Shown here piece after piece: positions 58,975-64,000 of a DNA stretch of 64,000 nucleotides. Under the pieces are notes generated by a model that was not told the DNA's origin, did no database searches, and saw only the letters and a list, made by a program, of their open reading frames with translations. The translations under genes and the position numbers were made by a program. How positions within the stretch are numbered: the first letter of the stretch is position 1; each line of letters opens with the position of its first letter. The DNA is from Cololabis saira (lineage: Eukaryota; Chordata; Actinopteri; Beloniformes; Belonidae), in assembly GCF_033807715.1 (NCBI RefSeq), contig NC_084596.1:30760879-30824878 (forward strand). Direction: 5' to 3'.

Positions 58975-59820
58975 GTGTCAAATTAGTGCATTAATTGCGA
59001 TTAATTAATTACAAGTATATTTAGCATGTTTTATAATTGCCTAATCTATTTTTTAATTTCTAACTTTACTTTTTCTGTTTGCGAATTGTCTTTATTGTGA
59101 AATCTGAAATCTGTGCGGTGGGCTTCTTGTGCTTGAGTGACAATGGTCAGTCCCACCTTGAAGTGGGCATTGATTGGCTGTTACTGTGTGAGGGCTCGGT
59201 TAGCTACGCTGGTAGACTCCCGTTGTAGTTGGACAGGCCTGGGGGGCCGGTGGTGGTGAGTAGCAGAGAGAAGTGAAAATGGAGGAGCATGTGAAAGTTG
59301 TCGGTCCAGTGAACGGGGAATTTACATTTCTAAAACGCCCCGACGGCACCAATAATAACGAGTGGAAAGGACTTTGCTTACCACCGAAACAAATCACGTT
59401 TAGCCACATAAACGCAAAGCACCCGGTCGCGAGCGCAGCCACAGCTAACGTTAGCAGCAACAATGTTGCCACAGCAACGATGTTGCCACAGCAACGCTCT
59501 TCCCCAAACTAAACTCGAGGAGAGCACCGCGCGCATGCGCACGTCTGAGACCGAGAGGCTGATGAATGTTCTTGCCAAGTGGATGTAAATTGGGATACGA
59601 CTGCATCTGTTCAAGTCTGCTAAAAAAATAAATATATTCCTTTATAAAGCCAGTTTTTTGTTGTTATGTATCAGTCTTTTGATCTGCCACAATAATGTAA
59701 TGAATTTAAAAGAAACCACCACAAGTTGAGGGCTTTTCTCAGCAATTTTTAGGTGAGATTAAAAAAGAGAGTAATTAGATTAATTAATTACAGATCTTAA
59801 TGAATTAATCTCTAAATTGT
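58975..59820. mobile_element. Possible hAT-like element with a G+C-rich core
   Basis: GATTAATTAATTACA occurs near both ends (58999-59013 and 59779-59793), within stretches remembered as edges of a fish hAT-like repeat. The core (59200-59560) is clearly richer in G+C and CpG than its flanks. It includes a tandem GTTGCCACAGCAAC duplication at about 59465-59494 and a short + strand frame at 59278-59511 starting MEEHVKVVGPVNGEF, with no recognised domain. No target duplication was established. Confidence 0.35.
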
Positions 59821-62332
59821 TTTAATTGCCTGACAGCATTCATATGACATACGTCACTGCTCTGTGTTCATCCTGTTAACCCCATCCATAGATTCTCTGT
59901 AGAAGGATAGACTGATTTGATTGCCTCCTAAAGACTTGTGGGTATATTTAATGAGCTCCAAAGAATGATAGCTATACACTTGCAAAACAAATGTTAATTT
60001 TCTACCTGTACATCTTGATTTCTTGGCTATATAAAAAACCCCAGTAAAAGCAAAAATATTGTCATTTTGCTAATTTGGAACATTCAGGTGTGTGTTAACA
60101 CAATGCTAAGGAGGAAAGCCATCAGCAATGATCTTAAAGAAGTAAGTACTGCTGCTTAAGGTTAGGGAACAGGAGCAGGAGGTTTGCAAAGTTGCGTCTT
60201 TATAAATCAGACTTTTGGGTCAGTATCCTTTGACCTGACATGATTGAAATGGCATTGTAAGTCTCAAATCTGCAGGTCCATCCTTGGCAAAAACCAAACA
60301 TAGCATATCAGCTCAAACAAACTCCTCCTACAAACTGCTATGGTTGTGGAAAAGTAATGACTTAGATTGATTTGCAGCCACAGCATCTGGGCACTTCGCA
60401 GTTATTCAGTCGAACCATTAACATGCCTGCACAGTATGATAAACTATTCCAGACTCAAAGGTGAGGCGATCTGTCTCACAGCCAAAACTTGGTTGAAATC
60501 GGATCATCCAGGAGGAAAATGACCACAGAGAACACCAGCAAGTCCCAGCAGAACCGCTTTGAAAAAAATAATCAAGGTGCAGCAAATGTCCAGACCTCTG
60601 GAAACGCTCTGTCAGGACCAGACGAGAGCTGGGCTTAAATGAATGACTGAAAGCTTCAGTGAACTAAAGCAGAGTCGAAAAGGGAGATAAATACACCCAA
60701 ACAATGTCACGCTGAAAACATTTAAAGCCGTTACTGGACAAGGTGGATCTACAGGGTATTGCATTGAGTGTTTTTCCACGTACAGCTTCTGCCCTGCTTC
60801 TAAATAGTTTTTAACTTAATGTTTACAGAAATGTGTAATATGTCGTTGTCTTGACCTTTTTATGTGATGATTTTGTAATCCTAACCTGATGTGTAAACCC
60901 TTAGAAATATGTACTTTATTTTTATGAGTGTTCTAAAACATAAACCATTTAATGGCGCCCACGTTCTTTTTTTCACCACACTCCAAATGTTTTCATAAAG
61001 AGAGCATTGCTCATAAACCAGAACAGCAACATATATCTAAATCCAAAGAGTGTTCTTTTGTAGTATAATTGTTCAGGATTCATTTGGCCATAAAAGGATG
61101 GAAATTACTCCTCACTTCTTCTTTTTTTAAGCATATTGAAACATGAGCAGGCAGATGGCGTCAAACTAATTCCTCATGGCATCCTGATCACATTCCAACA
61201 CTCCAGTCCCATTGGGAACAGTGCTCTCATTTCCTACATTGAGTGTAATAATACAAGTTCCCTCAGTGGAGACATATCAGGTGTTAATCTATCTGCAGCC
61301 CCTCGGGGTGGCTGGCCTTAATGACATGCTTGTGAATTATTAATTCAGTCATGTTGGGTGCATTTATGTATCAAAGGACCACGTATGACAATATAGTATC
61401 TGTGATGATAAGATGGGTGATTTGAGGCTCATATCTTCTATATATAGCCTGCTGTTGTTTTCTTTTTAAATATCCTTCACTTTATACTTCCCAGTTGTGT
61501 TTAGTAAATATATTATTTAAACTCTACCCTCCTGGATCGTTGTCGTCAGTATCATAAGAGCACATTTGGACCACATTTTTAAAGTCTACACTCCCCAGGG
61601 AACAGTGACATTTATCTTGAAATAACCTTTAGTCAAATGGCTTTCAGTATCTCACTGCAGTAGCTCAGTCCTATTTGGCTTATCATATAGAGAGGATATA
61701 ATGAGGAAAACAGACAGAAGCTTCAGGAGGCCATTTAGAAAGCCCCATAGAACCGGCAGCCTTCCTGTGTTTATAACACAGCGACTCCTGCGTGGGTGCC
61801 AGATGAAAGGTTGATTATCAAAAGTAACAAAATAAGAAATGAGTTCAGAAATAATCAAGGATTTGCTTTTGTTGCTCAAAAGAGGGCCTGCTGTTGGGCC
61901 TGTTATCCTTCAGTTGGCAAGATTTTCCTAATAGATGGCCACAGCCATGGTAATCCGCATTATCAGAGTGCAGAGTTATCACACTTATATGTTATATCAA
62001 TACAACCTTTGTGGTTCCACGAGATAAAAATTGCATTTTAGAATATAAGAGCCCTCAAGGAAGCACGTTGTGCCCTTTAGGTTGAAGGGGAGTGGGGGGG
62101 GTTATTGGGGGGGATAAAGGGATAAAGATGAGAAGACTGAACAATTCTACTTTGAGATTGAAGTGTGCTGCAGCACTTGTCCATTCACCTGAAGTGCTAA
62201 AGTATATGTTTTGAGTTTGTTTGTTTTTACTTAAAGTTAAAGCTGAAGTGTATCTGTATTCACATTTCCAAACATTTGTACCCAACAGCTTTGGTCGTGG
62301 CGGATGATAGTCCAAAGTTGCGTGGTTATCTC
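59821..62332 (+). other. Putative b4galt2 intron, no gene seen
   Basis: The part at about 60190-60710 ('atcatccaggaggaaaatga', 'caagtcccagcagaaccgct', 'gagtcgaaaagggagataaa') resembles a repeat remembered from fish, possibly a transposon-derived remnant, without ends. A G-rich run lies at about 62088-62112. No exon was recognised. Confidence 0.4.
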
Positions 62333-62352
62333 TGTGTGTGTGTGTATATATG

Positions 62353-62416
<64 letters not shown>

Positions 62417-62430
62417 CACACACACATATA
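62333..62430. repeat. Compound (TG)n(TA)n(CA)n microsatellite
   Basis: TG units pass into TATATG units, then about 24 TA units (62365-62412), then a short CA run. The whole is nearly palindromic, so it can extrude as a hairpin. Confidence 0.95.
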
Positions 62431-64000
62431 TTTTTTTAGTATTATAAGTGACTGTTGGAACATCTTGACAAATTTATCTTTGCTGTTTCTCGCATAGAAT
62501 GTACTTTAAGACATTTGGTCAGTCAAACTAAATTACAGTTTTGTCCCCTGACATCTGAATAGGTCATTCACTCATAGAAGTTCTTGCTTTTCCCATTTCT
62601 GTCTTTCCTTCTTTTTTTTTTACATTAATAATAAATAGTACTTTCCTTCCCACTTCCAACTTATTTTTTTTCCAGTTTTTCACTGTATACATAACATTTT
62701 CCTGTACTGGGAGGTGTTTCATATTTAGTTATTTCATAATCGCTTATCAAATACATTGATTACATTTGTAAAGCTTTCCACAGCTACTATTAAAACACAC
62801 CTGTAGACTTTTGCTGAAAAGATCCTATTTCGGTGTAACATCTACTATCACTGTGCTGGGATTCATAGAGTATAAATACATACCATGTGGTCCAGCTGGA
62901 ATATAAGGTGGATTCCCTGACTCTGTGCTTTCGTCCTTTCCATTATCACCCTTTTTCTGCACTGTTTGCTTTTGTCTTCCCCTCCGACTCCAAGAACTCA
63001 TCATCTTCATCCCTCTTGCTAATATCCCCTCCTTATCTTCACTTATTTCTGTATCTGTTGCTCTCAGTGGCCCTCTTCAGCTCTGATCCTACTGCTATTT
63101 CTATCATTCCTTCTTCCTCAAATCTCACATTTTCTTCCTCCTGCCCAACCCTCACTTTAAATACAAAATGGGAATTTCTCCACTTTTAAATGTCCTTTTC
63201 ATTGATTAATTGATTGATTTCATTAATTTGCCTTTAACTTTGTCTGTTAAAACATAGCATGAAGACACTGACTACCTGGGGCAGGTTAGGTTCCTCAGTT
63301 GCATCACTCTGTCTCCTGTCAGTGACACAGCAGTGGGTGTGGCCACGGATTATATTTACAACTATATACTTTTTTTTGGTAAATTCATCTTTTTTCGTCA
63401 ATGCAATGAAAGGCTTTAGGACATACGAACGATTGTTTTTAGAAGTATGATTTTAAGGATATAATGTTTTTTTGGGGGCGGGGCTTTACCTCAGGGGGGC
63501 AGTTGCCCCCCCTTGTCCCCCCTGTAGATCCACCCCTGCTATCACGGGGTGGGTTAACTGGTGCTGACAGCCAAAGCTCAGACTTCAACCGAGGGACTTC
63601 ACTAAGGAATCCTCCGGGAGTGTTTCGGCAGTCAAATGTAACTTCCAGCTAAAACACTTCTATCAGAAGTCATCATTGACAGTCAAAACATTATAGAAGC
63701 TCTTCGGTGCTGCAAGGTGGTATTCCCTTTGGAGAAACGGCACGTCAGTCTGAGACAGGGGAGATGTGAAGTACCTCCAGCCTTCTTCTGTGACGTTTGG
63801 AGTGGCTGTGTGAAAGGTTTATGTCTCAGAACACATATTTCAGATTAAACACTCCAGTGGTTGGATTATTCCTCCATGAGTGAAGGTGAAGCTCACATAC
63901 CAACCCACGCTGATGGCAGTCTGCTCGCTGAGTTTATTCTGCTTCATTCTTCACACCGGAGGATCGAACACATGCATGATATGAGGCAAAGACGGTCACT
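62431..64000 (+). other. Putative b4galt2 intron to the end of the window
   Basis: A pyrimidine-rich stretch lies at about 62930-63140, and a transposon-end-like patch at 63485-63540. No b4galt2 exon or other exon was recognised up to the end. Confidence 0.45.
63485..63540 (-). mobile_element. Possible transposon end, G/C palindrome and 'ggatctacagg' terminus
   Basis: The complement of 63521-63539 reads CAGGGGTGGATCTACAGGG, a terminus I remember from fish DNA transposons. It is followed by GGGGGG (63494-63499), CAGTTG, CCCCCC, a small palindrome. The opposite end was not found. Confidence 0.35.

Overview
The window looks like a teleost fish nuclear chromosome. It is about 60% A+T and almost entirely non-coding, with long AC/GT microsatellites. 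It is dotted with transposon remnants of types common in ray-finned fish: Tc1-like, PIF/Harbinger-like, hAT-like, TTAA-flanked T2/Kolobok-like MITEs, fish LINE tails and SINE-like modules. No bacterial-style operon, CRISPR array, rRNA or functional tRNA gene was seen. Family names of repeats come from memory of fish repeat families and were not searched.

The only host gene I can support is a partial beta-1,4-galactosyltransferase on the + strand, most like B4GALT2. Two adjacent internal exons are clear, 30990-31108 and 32190-32306. They are joined in phase across a 1,081-bp intron that carries an (AC)47 microsatellite and an antisense LINE 3' end. I recognised neither exon 1 (cytoplasmic tail, membrane anchor, stem) in the 31 kb upstream nor the later catalytic exons in the 31.7 kb downstream. 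Most of the window is therefore probably intron of this gene, with possible 5' flank on the left.

Layout: 1-30989 is upstream sequence. It holds a LINE remnant (915-1345), SINE-like modules (6650-6965, 8870-9265, 23150-23480), a T2-like MITE (8285-8790), a possible transposon (13840-14930), a palindromic element (20018-20239), a broken Tc1 element (24964-27237) with a second element nested inside it, and a short Tc1 derivative (28466-28710). 30990-32306 is the b4galt2 exon pair. 32307-64000 is the putative downstream intron. It holds a purine tract (33465-34080), three GT/CA-type or alternating repeats, a Harbinger-type element keeping an open Myb/SANT-like gene (42671-43562), nested MITEs (44489-45126), a deleted Tc1 element (46201-47126), a possible broken LTR (52839-53760), a hAT-like element (55369-55976) beside a gag-like pseudogene (55985-56589), and a T2-like MITE (56967-57212).

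The genes do not form a pathway: one Golgi glycosyltransferase gene is spread across transposon-rich intron. I found no convincing new biological system. The most informative observations are the split b4galt2 exon, the nested transposon chronology, the Harbinger element that kept only its DNA-binding gene, and one unidentified minus-strand exon-like segment at 48019-48113.
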